From NCBI GenBank assembly GCA_963921935.1, contig OY998179.1:22627114-22691113 (forward strand): 64,000 bases of DNA, given 5' to 3'. This stretch comes from Galeruca laticollis. Its lineage: Eukaryota; Arthropoda; Insecta; Coleoptera; Chrysomelidae. Below, piece after piece: positions 24,517 to 37,095 of this stretch. The translations under genes and the position numbers were made by a program. The notes below the pieces were generated by a model. That model had not been told where the DNA came from. It did not search any database and worked only from the letters and a program-made list of their open reading frames with translations. Numbering within the stretch: the stretch's first letter is position 1; each line of letters opens with the position of its first letter.

Positions 24517-25692
24517 AGCTAGTAACGTTTAAATCAACTTTTTGTAACTGTATCTTTAAGTTCAAACGATCAAAGATATATTCATGTAAGACATTGACAT
24601 GTGCCCCAGTATCCAATTTAAATTTTACAATTTTATTGGCATCTACAATCTTTAAATTTTCATAGCAGTTTTCATTAATAGTATTTATTTCTAGCGAACC
24701 TAAAATATACTCATTATCATAATTATTATTGGAACTATTAGGTTGATTAACCATGTTATCATAATCTTCATCTACAAAATTGGAATCACCAACAATTTCA
24801 TTTATATTCGCACTTCTGCACATTGAAACAAAATGATTTACTTTCTTACATCTCCTACATACCTTGCCATAAGCTGGACACTGACCCTGTTGGTGTTGAC
24901 CTCCACAGCGCCCACAATTCGCTTGTCTAAAGCTTCTGTTCCATGTACGTGCAGAATTTCTACTTGTTTGAATATTTCTTAAGTTTCTTCCTGCAGGCCC
25001 TTGCATATAATTTCCCGATGATTGCAAGTTCCTTGAACTTTGGTTGCCCATGGATTGTAGATTTCCAACTTCCTCTCTTAAAAATCCTCTGCTTTGCAAG
25101 CTTCTCGAATTATCATTTTTTATTTCTTCTATTTCAACCTTTCTGGATTCACCTTCAGCAATATCATGTAAATGTTGTTTTGTTCGTTCTGCAGCCTTGC
25201 ATATCTCAATAGCCCTCGTCAAATCTAAATTTTTCTCACTCAACAATCTATCTTTTAGTCTTTGATCTCTTATTCCATTTACTATTCTGTCTTTTAATAA
25301 TCTCTCTTTAAATGTACCAAACTCACAGTTAGATGCTATTTTCTGAAGTTCCTTGTAGTATTCATTGAATGCCTCGCCTGCTAACTGATTTCTAGAGTTC
25401 AATTTATGTGTCTCTACACTTATGTTGGTTTTTGGCACAAAATTTATTCATACAGTTTTGTGATTATTGTATCTGGATCCTCTTTTTCCTGAGATGTTAT
25501 TTCAAGGTTCTCGACAACTTCATTGGCTTCTTCACCAATGCAATGTAACGGAACAGCTGCTCTTACTTTTTAGGGTTTCTCAGTGCATCCTGTGGCTATT
25601 ATGTATGTTTGGAAATTTACCTTGAACCTCCTCCAGTTCACTCCTAGATCGCCCTCCATTACCATCTGTGGCGGCTGTCTTAAATATTCCAT
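24506..25692 (-). pseudogene. gag-protease region of the gypsy element
   Basis: Translation from the ATG at 25692 (MEYLRQPPQMVMEGDLG) gives a capsid-like region with two stops before a frameshift near 25440. The main frame 24506-25438 continues with AGEAFNEYYKELQKIASNC (capsid helices), CGRCGGQHQQGQCPAYGKVC and CRRCKKVNHFVSMC (two zinc knuckles), then VKFKLDTGAHVNVL, where DTG is the aspartic protease site. A small overlap near 24510 leads to the RT frame. Confidence 0.85.
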
Positions 25693-25771
25693 ATTTATTT
25701 GTTTCCTTTTATTTTTACAAGAAATATTGTTCACTAAGTAAACTACAGGTTCTGACCTACGACTGTGCCAT

Positions 25772-26290
25772 GTTATATACTTTATGATTATTAATTATAG
25801 CATATAATAATTAAAGAGATTGTTAATTGTATAGCACTTGTAGATGGCCTTTTACTGAATGGCATAAGCCACTCACAACAATTTCTACCTCCAAGTTAGG
25901 AAATTGATTTTCAGATTTATCAAATGTTGAAAGTTCTGTGCATAACTCAGCTAGAAGTGAGATATTGTTAAACAGTGGTGGCAAATTAGATTGACTTCTT
26001 CTGGCTGAACCACACGATTTTCTTCTTCCACAAAGTCGTTGGTTTCCGTTTGAGATGGCTGTTGAATCACAATTATTCTACTGTTCGAAGGCTCTTTGCC
26101 GCAACTATACTTATTTTTTGTCGTCATACCATTCACGTTCGTCCAAATTAATGGGCAAGTTATGTTATTCTTCATGGATGAGGTTGGTTGCTTCTGTATT
26201 GACGATTCTTAGCATTTGAAACCTTTTCTGAGTTCTTGATGAGTATAGTTGCTTTTTAGAAGCAATATCTTTCAGCTTTCATTTGCAAAA
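25772..26290. other. Unassigned sequence with a small open frame
   Basis: This stretch follows the gypsy primer-binding site. A minus-strand open frame (25951-26175, 74 codons) contains ICHHCLTISH, which looks vaguely like a zinc finger, but I do not recognise it. It may be an LTR remnant plus other transposon debris. Confidence 0.4.
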
Positions 26291-26295
26291 AATAT

Positions 26296-29275
26296 TTGAA
26301 TTATGAAAATAGACACAAAACAATACAAACGTTTATTAGACTAGAATTCACTGCAATATTTTTAGATTTGGAAAACGCCTACAATAATGTCGATTTAACT
26401 ATTCTGTACAATAAAATGGTAGGGATGGAACTATCAAAAAATTTCTCAAGCAAAATAAGACATCTTTATTCGAATCATGTTATATATTTGAAAATAAATA
26501 GTGAACTGGATGGTCCAAAGGCAGTATCTTAAGTCCAACTTTGTATATAATATATACTATAGACTTAGAAAATTCTGTCACAATAAATAATTCTACAAAA
26601 GTAATACAATATGCTGACGACATTTGTATATATCACAGATGTAAAAACATTGCTGAAGGATGTAACAATCTTAACATTGCATATAGTGATCTGGAAAAGT
26701 AGTGACAAAATAATGGACTAACAATATCAATAAGAAAAAGCCAGGCCTGTATATTTACAAGAAAATGACAGGGTGTTCCATAACAAATTAAATTAAATGA
26801 AACTACTTATGTACTTAGGTATATGGCCAGATAAGAAATTATTGTGGAAAACACATGTAAATTATATGATCAAAAAAAGCGAAAGAGGAATAAACATACT
26901 TAGGTCTATATGTCGTACCAAGTGGGGATCAGACCCAAATATATTGTTGCTTCTTTATAAGTCTTATATAAGATCTATTTTAGATTTTGGATGGTTTTTT
27001 ATGATCAAGCGGCAGAATGTCATTTAAAGAAGATAGACGTTATAATCCATAAATGTATTAGACTTTGTTTAGGAGCTCTAAAAATTACCCTGATTGGTTG
27101 CTTATACGCTGAAGCTGGTGTAGTTAGCCTTGCAGATTTGTAGCAAAATTAATAACCAAAAATTGTGACCTCATACATAATATCCCATCTCTGTATATTT
27201 TGGATCTTTCACACAACTATGATAGTAACAAGAAAAGTTTTACAATCGTGCAAGCCCATTCAAGAATCCTAGAATTTAAAGAATATATTTATTCTACAAA
27301 TTTAGATCCTATTTATTCCAGGGATATATTCAGCACAAATAACCACATACAGTGCCGATTCCTTCAGGACTATTCCTTAATACCGATCAAATTGAGGCAA
27401 ATAATATTTAATCATGATGTGGAAAAATATTTTTTCTACGACCATAAAGTAAAATGTACATTACAGGTGCGTGTTCGATTAAGAAACCTACCACGTTGTG
27501 GTAGAGATTTTCATTTCTCACGGGCTAGCTGTATCGAAATGTTTCATTTCCCACGACTTTCATGAGCTACTAGACTGTCATTATATTATAATATATGATA
27601 GAGTCATGTTTGTTAACGTTTGTCTAATAATTTGACAATTCACATCAGTGTTTACAAAATTCGTTTATAATAGTATATTATACACCAAGCGACTAAAGTG
27701 ACCCATTTAATCGACCTAAGGGATTACTGTCACTTTAGTTGACAGGTCTATACAATATTTTTTGTAATTCTGGTAATTCTACATATATTTTTAATAAAAA
27801 TAAATAATACTTAGGATGGACTTTTACTTAACTTGGCTGGGCATCGAGGACGGACTTCTAAAATGCTCGGATATGCATCGAGGATGTACGGTTTTATTTG
27901 TACTTTAAATCCCTTGGGATTTTAACTGTCACTTTATATCTCTTGGGTCTAAGAGTGACACTTTAATTTCTAGCATGTGAGAGTAAAGTGACCACTTTGG
28001 TCACGGAATTGCAAAAAAAATTAATAATCGAAAATGGGTAGCGATAGTGAGGATGATTGGACATTGACATGCTGATCCCGATATGTAAACTAGCCATTGC
28101 TTTAGAAGGACATCGCTCACTATCCTGGTAGATGCAGGAGGTGATATTACTTCTTTAAAGAGACCCGATCGTTGATAACTTTTTCCGCGGGTGAATTAAG
28201 TATAACGATTTTTTCTGCATAGTTTTTTTTATTTCCGAGTTATGAAAATTTGAAAATTTTGAACGTTATTTGTTTCACGACGTAGGTAGGTACATGTACA
28301 AAAAGAAAAAAATATATGGTTCGTTCAGCGTTAAGAACCCGACTTAATAATTTCATAGAAAAAATTCTCTAAACCATGAAACAATGACGGCAGTAAAGTT
28401 AATAATAAAAATTGTTATGAAAAATATTATACATTTGTTTATGATTCAGATGGTCGTAGAAAAAGTATAGTGTACAATTTGCATGTAATGACCCATTTCA
28501 TGCTCATTGTACAATATACTATTCCGAAACATAATATCATTTTCACTGATGCATCCAAAATGGAAAACAAAGTAGCGTGTGCGGTTTAACATCCAAAAAA
28601 GAATTATATTTTATCCTTAAGGCTAAATGACTGCTTCTCAATTTTTTAAGCAGAACTCTTTGCAATCCTGGAATCTATAAAATATAATAAAACTACGGAT
28701 AGGGGCACTAATCAATATGTTATTGCTTCGGACAGTAAAAGCTCAATAGAATCCATCAAAAACATCTATTATTAAAAAAAATCAAACTATCTATATCCTG
28801 ACTAATAGCTTACTAGAATATAAAAAATGGAAGAATTTGATGTCAAAATATAATTTATATGGATTAAAGCCCACTGTTGGAAGCGAAACTGGTCAAGTAA
28901 ATGAAAATATACAAACAGATATTCCATCTAATCTTTGGTTTACAGCTACAGCTAATACTACAAGATTTGTCTCAACCATACAACATATGTAGGATGAGAT
29001 TCAATCATGCACTTGTCCCGGCATATTTATATAAAATCAAATTAAACGAATTATCATATTTTGAATGTGGCGAAGTAGGAATCCTAGAATATTTCATTTT
29101 AAATTGTAAAAATATTCAAAACAAAATGGATTTATTGTATCAAGATCTATAGAAATCTCCAGTATTGATCCAGCACTTAAAAGCAATTTAGATCAACTGA
29201 TTAGTTTAAATAATGTACATATTTATAGAATTTTATATACACATATTGTTAGACTAATAATTAGTATCTAACATC
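26296..29275 (+). mobile_element. Degenerate LINE with RT and RNase H remnants
   Basis: Plus-strand pieces in order: AIFLDLENAYNNVDL (first RT Asp), VIQYADDICIYHRC near 26610-26640 (YADD box), YLGIWPDKKLLWKTHVNYM and SYIRSILDFG (thumb, 26797-27027), a tail at 27200-27460, then after a gap IIFTDASKMENKVACAV (RNase H, about 28540-28590), AELFAILESIKYN and YVIASDSKSSIESI (RNase H acidic residues) and a C-terminal region to about 29275. Presence of RNase H points to an I- or R1-like or related clade. Many stops and frameshifts are present. Confidence 0.8.
27640..28030. repeat. Non-coding repeat block within the LINE, related to 59.0-59.5 kb
   Basis: The block separates the RT and RNase H remnants. 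It holds inverted short motifs (GTGACCCATTTAATCG and CTGTCACTTTAGTTG) and degenerate tandem units containing CTTGGCTGGGCATCGAGGA (27832-27850). The same 19-base motif occurs as three clean 34-base units in the gypsy gag region near 59139-59241. Confidence 0.6.
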
Positions 29276-30605
29276 CTTTGTGTCTAACATATGTTGCTCC
29301 CCTAATCTATATGTGGTACACCCACTGTGTTGTCCAGTTCTGACATACCCCATAGCAAATTAAAAAAATTAAAATAAAACAAAAAAAATTGGGAAAAAAA
29401 CTATTAAACTAGGTAAAGATAATAGGTCTTAAATATAATGTGAAGGTAGAGTGATGACAATCAATCATTTTTCGCAACACAATTTAAATTTGGCGAATGG
29501 AATCTCTTCCGAAACCATTGTAACCTCTCACACACACACATACACATAGAATTCAGTGACAACATGTATCTATAGTTTGTAGAAGTGATGGCACGTATAT
29601 AAATTTCATAACAATAATCCATATAAATCAAAATCAATCAGAATAAAAAACTAAATTACAATGCAAAGGACTAAGAAGTACTAGTAATACCTTTTTCCAC
29701 TAAAACCTGCATTACTTTGTATAAAATATCTCTAAAATCGTGGACTTACTGATCAACCTCGATACAATACAAAACTCAGCACTGAAAGATAAGAGTTCTC
29801 ACATAATTTACTTTTGGTAACCAGTTGCTAGTTATTATCACAGAGACGTTTGCTTGAACCACGTCAAAAATGTGCAAATTTTTTTTCTGCAAAGTTTAAT
29901 GGTTATAACATGTTTTATCAAAAAATGTATACAAGATTTCGTATCTTAACCGTCGATATGGAACTTTAAGATCATTGTATGGTCTGTGGTAGATTGGGGA
30001 ACATTGTTAGGACCTTTACCTTATTATTCCCTTATTAATTATTTCTGTAGTTCCAAACAACTGGGTCCAGTTGTTTAGCAGAGGTGTAGCATTGAAGATA
30101 ACTGCCATACTCCTTTTCTTGATAGTTTCTTTATCCTTTTTAGGGTTGTTTGGTTTAGTCCAGGTGGTTTTTATCTGTTTATTTCTTGCTGCACTTCATT
30201 TGTGGTCAGCTGTTTAATCATTCATATGTTGTATGGGCTATCTAAGACTTTTCTTTGTATTTCACTGTCTGTTTAGTCTATGTTGGGTGTAAATAGTTTT
30301 GTCAGGGGTTTCTTCATCTGTTTTGGTCAGCCGTTTCATCATCTGTTTTTGGTCAATTGTGGATTGTGTCCCAGTCTGCTTCCAGTAGGTTTTTTTTGGG
30401 ATTTTGTATTAGTTTCCAAATCAAATTGTCATTCAAGTTACTGTAGTCTGAAAATGATCTATCTGGGTTCCTTCGTTTTTGATTTTAGGAAATTTATTAA
30501 AGTTAAATTTCTAATGTTTTTCTAGTTATTATAATCCAGCTATTTTGTATAATCAACTCTAGTATATTGTAATTGGTACTGTTTAAAAATATATTTTGTT
30601 TATAG
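29276..30605. other. End of the 15-kb SMG1 intron
   Basis: Mostly AT-rich sequence with a short CA-rich run near 29529-29548 (CACACACACACAT). Apart from a LINE fragment near 30060-30205 nothing was recognised. It ends at the TTTATAG acceptor at 30605. Confidence 0.55.
30060..30205 (-). pseudogene. Small Jockey-type RT linker fragment
   Basis: On the minus strand one can read QQEINR, a stop, KPPGLNQTTLKRIKKLSRKG, then VWQLSSMLHL. This resembles the start of Jockey-type reverse transcriptase (KAPGxDxIT ... LKxLxxKG). It is short and degraded, so the assignment is tentative. Confidence 0.4.
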
Positions 30606-31913
30606 GTTCAAACGTTGGTCAAGGAACTTAGAAGAATCACTCTTCTGTGGGATGAATTGTGGATAGGAACTCTGACACAACACCAATCAGAAATTACCAA
30701 AAGGCAGCAACAATTAGAATACGAAATTGAAAAAGTAAACGATAATACCAGCTTAGATAAGGCAGAAAAGGCATCACTCATAATAGAAAAACATAGAATC
30801 ATAATCAAACCAATTATTTTTGTATTAGAACAATTACTAGAAGTAACAAGTGTCACAGCTGAAACTCCGCATGAAAAATATTTCCAAGAGAAATATTTAG
30901 AAGATATAGTGAACGTAATAAAAAAACTGAAAGATCCAGACCATCCAGAAAATCCTCAAGAATCGTTACTGCCTCTAAAGCAATTGCAAAAGAAGTTCCA
31001 ACAGAAATTCCACAAACGAGCTTCGTATACCCTCAAAATGCAAGATATCAGCCCGGTTCTATTTTCTCTTAAAGACACTGTTATCGCCATGCCTGGTCTG
31101 GCTTCGATAGCCAAAAAGAATATAACAATTTCTCATGTGTCCAATGTGGTTTCCATTCTACCAACAAAAACTAAACCTAAAAAACTTGTATTTTTCGGAT
31201 CTGATGGTCAAACATACACTTACCTATTCAAAGGATTAGAAGACTTACATTTGGATGAGAGAATTATGCAATTCTTAAGTATAGCTAATACCATGATGGC
31301 TCAAATCGCCGATCCTTCCGGTTCGAACTTCTATAAAGCGAGACACTACTCGGTTATACCTCTAGGCCCGAGATCTGGTTTGATATTTTGGGTGGGCGGT
31401 ACGACTCCGGTGTTCGCGTTATACAAACGTTGGCAACAACGCGAAATCGCGAAACCGAATGCCAAAAACTATAACGGAAACGTACTAAGACCCTCGGATC
31501 TCTTTTACAGCAAGTTGAATCCTTTACTTCAAGAACACGGTATTAAGAACATTGAAAATCGGAAAGAGTGGCCGTTAAGTGTGTTAAAACAGGTTCTAAC
31601 GGAACTAATGAATGAAACTCCTAGTGATTTATTGTCAAAGGAGTTCTGGTGTAACTCCGTAAGTCCGGACGTATGGTGGCAAGTGATAAAACGGTATTCT
31701 TATTCCATAGCGGTTATGAGTATAATTGGGTATATAATCGGTTTGGGCGATAGACATTTGGATAATGTGTTAGTGGATCTAACCAGCGGTGATGTCGTAC
31801 ATATCGATTATAACGTTTGTTTCGAGAAAGGAAAAACTTTACGTGTACCAGAGAAAGTGCCATTTAGGTTGACACCGAACATTAGAGATGCTTTGGGCGT
31901 AACAGGAGTAGAA
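30606..31913 (+). CDS. SMG1: SMG1 kinase, catalytic-domain exon
   Basis: The exon follows a TTTATAG acceptor (30604-30605) and ends before a GTAAGT donor at 31914; both ends are phase 0. Its 436 codons continue directly from the exon ending at 15572 (DTISQ to VQTLVKELRR). It encodes the end of the FAT region (LLWDELWIGTL), the region before the kinase (RASYTLKMQDISP) and the PIKK kinase core: ILPTKTKPKKLVFFGSDGQ, YLFKGLEDLHLDERIMQFLS, catalytic loop GLGDRHLDNVL (Asp codon 31749-31751) and metal-binding HIDYN (Asp codon 31806-31808; DYN in place of DFG). It ends at TGVE, just before the activation-loop segment. No stops or frameshifts occur. The C-terminal insertion region and FATC domain must be encoded further on and were not found. 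Confidence 0.95.
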
Positions 31914-31942
31914 GTAAGTTTTTACTTAATTTTGCTTTTAAC

Positions 31943-32056
31943 TCATTTACTTCGACTGGCCATTATATGTTTCTCAAGAATTACAAAAGATAGTGTTATG
32001 AAATGGGTTATTTTTCAACATGATTAGTTAAAATATTGTTATTTTGACAGTTAATG
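31943..32056 (+). repeat. Intronic repeat, first copy (second at 38405-38530)
   Basis: CGACTGGCCATTATATG, then ACAAAAGATAGTGTTATGAA and ATTGTTATTTTGACAGTT recur in the same order and strand near 38412-38522 with scattered differences. The two copies bracket the Penelope pair and a LINE remnant. This may be an old segmental duplication of intron sequence or a dispersed repeat. Confidence 0.6.
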
Positions 32057-32379
32057 TTGCTTTTTAAACTCGTATATTAGGTTAGTCAGACAAGACAGTC
32101 AATTCACAATAATTCCATGTTTTCAAACTAATATAAGGTCGGGATAGGTATAAAAACAAACTATAAAATTTTGCAACCTTTTCCGAAGTCTGGAACATTG
32201 CTAGAAATGCAATAAATGATAAATTGCTGAATTCTTGCGAAAAAAATCCAAAAGTTCTCTAAATTTGAACAGTTGTATACTTTTGCAACCTTTTGCGTCG
32301 ATTGGAATATATTTATTCATAATTTTTTAAATTCGTGGTCATTTTTTCGAATAATTTCGAAAGTGTTATAAACGAATCT

Positions 32380-34645
32380 TACTGTTTCTAGTTAACTCCA
32401 CAGTTTATTGAAAAATGTTAAAATTTCTAAAAAATTGACAATTGTTTCGATATTACCTAAATATCATCGTCAGAATGACAGAAGTTACATTTCATTTGAT
32501 GCCTACCTGATGTTTAATTATTTTTGGCTAGTCCAAGAAGTTACCTATCTTGTGATTGACTTGATATATGTTAATAGAAAAAACAATAAATGATATTACA
32601 AATATTAAAGCGTAGATATTATTAGCCCTATGGGAATATCCTGGATATAATTTTTCCCAATTAAGGTCAGTATCACTGTGCAATGATATAGAAAACCAGG
32701 AAAACTATATCTGCTGATCTTTACAATTATCACTTAAGAAGACAGTTTAAAAGTGGAGAACTCTCTAGATTAATCTGTTCATTGACGACTTCATATTGTG
32801 GGTTTCTTAAGTGTCTTCTAATTTGCAATTCTTCAAGGAAATCTAGTTCTTGTTTCTTATCACAAATATGTAGTACTTCTAGTTCTGTGTTAGGTGTCAA
32901 GTAGATGTCTGGCGTAGTGGGATTTATCTGGTTGTTTTAATCTGTTTGCTTGTAAATGTTCACTGTATCGGATTTCAAAATTTCTAAGGGTCTGACCCAA
33001 ATAGACAGCATAACATTCTGGACATTTACGTTTATATATACCAGATTTCTTTAATGGTGATATTTTTGTTTTTACATTTAACAATTTTGTACTTATGTTA
33101 CTTTCTGTTTTAAAAGAAATCATTTTATTTGTTGCTAAAGATATCTTTGAAATATTATTAGAAATATTTCCTGCATATGTAATGGTTTTATTAGTTCTTA
33201 TTTCTTTAGTTTGTTTAGGAAATATTAGTTGTAATGCCATTTTTTCCTCTTTTTTACTAATTAGTTTATTTATCATATGTAATGGGTAACCGTTGGATGT
33301 TGCTACTTGTTTAATTGTGTTAATCTTTCTATCAAAATTACATTTGTTCATAGGAACTGAAAATGCTCCACGTATCATTGAATTATATGCCGTTAGTTTA
33401 TGGGCATGGGATGATTGGAACTGTATGGAATAGTCACATCAGTGTGTGTTGGTTTTCGGTGAATAAAATAATCAAGTACATTATTAACTCTTAGAATTTT
33501 TAAATCAAGAAGATTGGTTGAACTATCAACTTCCAACCTAAATTTAATTTTTGGGTGTAAATTATTAATATGGTTGAAAAATATATCTAATTGTCGTTCA
33601 CTACCCATAAAACAAGCTAATATGTCATCTACATATCTATACCAAAATAAAACATTTTTTGAAATATTACTTTCAAAGATCTTTCTTTCTAAACTGTCCA
33701 TAAAAATGTTTGCCAAAATAGGTCATATAGGGCTTCCCATTGGTAAACCTTCATTTTGAATATATATCTTATTGTCAAAAGTGAAATAATTCTGATTAAT
33801 AGATACATCAAATAAATTAAGTATATCTGATATTATTCCTGGATTAATATTTTTATCTTCTAATAACTTTCTTACAAGTATTAGACATTCTTTAGGAGGA
33901 ATTTTAGTGAACATATTGGTAACATCAAATGAAATAAGCTTAGAGCTATCTTGCAAGTTGAATGTTTTTAATTTTTTGATCAGTTCCATTGAATTTCTAA
34001 TTGAATATTTAGATGTATATCTATAACTATTAAGTATATTGTTAAGTTTCTTTGCCGATATTTTATTAGGAGTATTAACATAAGAAACTACAGGTCTAAT
34101 TGGTTTAGTTATTTTATGTAATTTAATGGTTCCATATAATTGTGGGGAATGAGGATTTTTATTTATAATGGACCTCTTTTCGTAATCACTGAAAAGATAA
34201 TTTGAGTTATTAACAATATCCCTTACATTATTAGAAAACTTTTTTGTTGGGTCTGCTCTAAGAACTTTTACATCGCTAGATTCTAGAAAGTTATATATCT
34301 TTGAATTATAGTCATTAGTAGTCAATATGACAGTAGCGTTGCCCTTGTCAGATTTGGTAACTGTTAGGTTATTATCTTCTACTTTCTTTTTTATTGAATT
34401 TAAAACTGCTATGTCATTTTTTGTTTCACATTTAACTTTTGAAGGTTCAATATTTTTGATTAAATTTGCCATTTTTAGTTTCTCATAAAGAAAATTATTT
34501 AAATTAGATTTTAAAGCTATTTCTGACGGTGTAGCCATTATCTGTTTAATATTATTTGTTAATGTTGGTGGTATGCTGTACTTTAAACCTTTATTTAATA
34601 ATTCTAATTCACTATCTGTAAAATTAGTGTCTGAAAGGTTTTCAT
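32380..34645 (-). mobile_element. Penelope-like element, copy 1
   Basis: This minus-strand copy has its 3' end near 32380 (a PLTR-like terminal region shared with other copies) and its 5' part near 34640. It encodes the Penelope pair of domains: a telomerase-related reverse transcriptase followed by a GIY-YIG endonuclease. It faces copy 2 head to head, so 32380-36465 forms a large imperfect palindrome. Confidence 0.9.
32741..34538 (-). pseudogene. Penelope RT/GIY-YIG polyprotein, copy 1
   Basis: From 34538 the frame carries VKCETKNDIAVLN, KSDKGNATVIL, IRPVVSYVNTP, LISFDVTNMFTKIPP (first catalytic Asp) and NEGLPMGSPI, then an in-frame TGA (33723-33725). It continues in frame with PILANIFMDSLERK, FWYRYVDDILACFMGS (YVDD active site) and LDLKILRVNNV. 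A frameshift follows near 33390. The GIY-YIG part has SGIYKRKCPECYAVYLGQT with its Cys pair. The C-terminus is decayed. Confidence 0.9.
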
Positions 34646-36465
34646 ATCGTGGTGCAATTATATGGAACCGTTCAATTACGTAAAATAACGAAACGAATTA
34701 GACCTGTAGTTTCTTATGTTAATACTCCTAATAATATATTGGCAAAGAAACTTAACAATATATTTAATAGTTACGGATATACATCTAAATATTCAATTAG
34801 AAATTCAATGGAACTGATCAAAAAATTAAAAAATTCAACTTGCAAGATAGCTCTAAGCTTATTTCATTTGATGTTACCAATATGTTCACTAAAATTCCTC
34901 CTAAAGAATGTCTAATACTTGTAAGAAAGTTACTAGAAGATAAAAATATTAATCCAGGAATAATATCAGATATACTTAATTTATTTGATGTATGTATTAA
35001 TCAGAATTATTTCACTTTTGACAATAAGATATATATTCAAAATGAAGGTTTACCAATGGGAAGCCCTATATAGCCAATTTTGGCAAACATTTTTATGGAC
35101 AGTTTAGAAAGTAAACTCTTTGAAAGTAATATTTCAAAAAATGTTTTATTTTGGTATGTATATGTAGATGACATATTAGCTTGTTTTATGGGTAGTGAAC
35201 GACAATTAGATATATTTTTCAACCACATTAATAATTTACACCCAAAAATTAAATTTACATTAGAAGTTGAAGAAAATAGTTCTATATTTTTTCTTGATTT
35301 AAAAATTCAAAGAGTTAAAAATGTACTTGATTATTCGATTCACCGAAAACCAACACACGCTGATGTGACTATTCCATACAGTTCCAATCATCCCATGTCC
35401 CATAAACTAGCGGCATATAATTCTATGATACATAGAGCATTTTCAGTTCCTATGAACAAATGTAATTTTGATAGAAAGATTAACACAATTAAACAAATAG
35501 CAACATCCAACGGTTACCCATTACATATGATAAATAAATTAATTAGTAAAAAAGAGGAAAAAGTGGCATTAAAACTAATATTTCCTAAGCAAACTAAAGA
35601 AATAAGAACTTATAAAACCATTACATATGCAGGAAATATTTCTAATAATATTTCAAAGATAATATCTTTAGCAACAAATACAATGATTTCTTTTAAAACA
35701 GAAAGTAACATAAGTACAAAATTGTTGAATGTAAAAACAAAAATATCACTATTAAAGAAATCTGGTATATATAAACGTAAATGTCCAGAATGTTATGCTG
35801 TATATTTGGGTCAGACCCTTAAAAATTTTGAAATCCGATACAGCGAACACTTACAAGCATACAGATTAAAACAACCAGATAAATTCCACTATGCCAGACA
35901 TCTACTTGACACCAATCATTCATTGACACCTAACACAGAACTACTACATATTTGTGATAAGAAACAAGAACTGGATTTCCTTGAAGAATTGGAAATTAGA
36001 AGACACTTAAGAAACCCACAATATGAAGTTGTCAATGAACAGATTAATCTAGGGAGTTCTCCACTTTTAAACTGTCTTCTTAAGTGATAATTGTATAGAT
36101 CAGCAGATATAGTTTTCCTGGTTTTCTATATCATTGCACAGTGATACTGACCTTAATTGAGAAAAATGATATCAAGGATATTCCCATAGGACTAATAATA
36201 TATAAGCTTTAATATTTGTAATATAATTTATTGTTTTTTATATTAACTTATATTAATTCAAACATCAGGTAGGCATCAAATGAAATGTAACTTCTGTCAT
36301 TCTGACGATGATATTTAGGTAATATCGAAACAATTGTCAATTTTTTAGAATTTTTAACATTTTTCAATAAACTGTGGAGTTAACTAGAAACAGTAAGTTT
36401 CATTTAAAACACTAATATGAGTAGATTCCACAAAGTAAGGATTGAGACAGATAATTTAATTACAA
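34646..36465 (+). mobile_element. Penelope-like element, copy 2 (head-to-head with copy 1)
   Basis: The copy is 5'-truncated, beginning inside the RT (LYGTVQLRKITKRIRPV) right at the join with copy 1. It runs through RT and GIY-YIG to a stop at 36085-36087, then through the terminal region to about 36410. The start of the next tandem unit follows: an ATG at 36417 opening MSRFHKVRIETDN, which decays within about 15 codons. Penelope elements are known for partial tandem and inverted arrangements; here both occur. Confidence 0.9.
34649..36087 (+). pseudogene. Penelope RT/GIY-YIG polyprotein, copy 2
   Basis: A frameshift near 34830 lies within the early RT. From 34840 to 36087 the frame is open except for one TAG at 35071-35073 after NEGLPMGSPI. 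After it come PILANIFMDSLESK, FWYVYVDDILACFMG (active site), IHRKPTHADVTIPYSSNHPM, and the GIY-YIG endonuclease SGIYKRKCPECYAVYLGQTL ... NFEIRYSEHL, then LDTNHSLTP and EELEIRRHLRNPQYE to the natural end. This is the best preserved endonuclease copy here. Confidence 0.92.
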
Positions 36466-37095
36466 AAGTTTTGAATTTTGCTTGCAAATTTTGGAAACAG
36501 CTATTCTGATGCATTTACAAATTTGCAACCTCATGCGCGATCCGGAACTTTTTGCAATTTGCAAAAATGTGATTTTTGGATTTTTTCACTTTTGAAAGAA
36601 ATACATAAGTTCTGCAAATCGAGCGAATGATATAGTTCATTGATTAACGTCGAAATTTCGATTTGCAACCAAATTCGAAATACAGAAATATTTTTGTATC
36701 ACATTCACGTAAAATATTCTTTGTCTACTTCCGTTACTAAAACCGCATTACAAACATGCGCAAGACGACTCTTTAGGCACTAGTATTTAAAATGCGAAAA
36801 GTCACATCTCATTCATCTTTTGTCTTTTAAACGTCACATCAGTCAGGTGTCCACTATCATCTGTAATGTTATAAATATATAGGCCGAATAGCCTTAGCAG
36901 CTGAGGCCTTAAATGGAGGAAAGAAGAAGATTATGAATATAATTAATATATAATATAATTAAGATCTATTTTTTTGTTCCTGCAGGCATAGAAAAAGTAT
37001 AGTAAGCATCTCATGTTAAAATCATCTTTAATCACTTGTGTCCAATCAAACTCGTGACTAAAGTAATGTTTTTGACACTTGGTACTTAATATACT
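36466..37095. other. AT-rich sequence, no element recognised
   Basis: Contains repeated TTTGCAACC/TTTGCAA motifs (36480-36670) that also occur near 32160-32300, but no coding or clear transposon end. Confidence 0.45.

Larger units (their letters stand above)
23447..25771 (-). mobile_element. Ty3/gypsy-type LTR retrotransposon, 3' part missing
   Basis: On the minus strand from the right: a primer-binding-site-like sequence (TGGCACAGTCGTAGGTC, about 25755-25771), gag from the ATG at 25692, zinc knuckles, an aspartic protease and a reverse transcriptase that ends abruptly at 23447. RNase H, integrase and the 3' LTR are gone. A possible remnant of the 5' LTR starts at 25771 (TGTTATATAC on the plus strand) but its end could not be fixed. 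Confidence 0.85.

Noticed and set aside
29529..29548. CA dinucleotide run
   Set aside because: Too short to list as a meaningful microsatellite.
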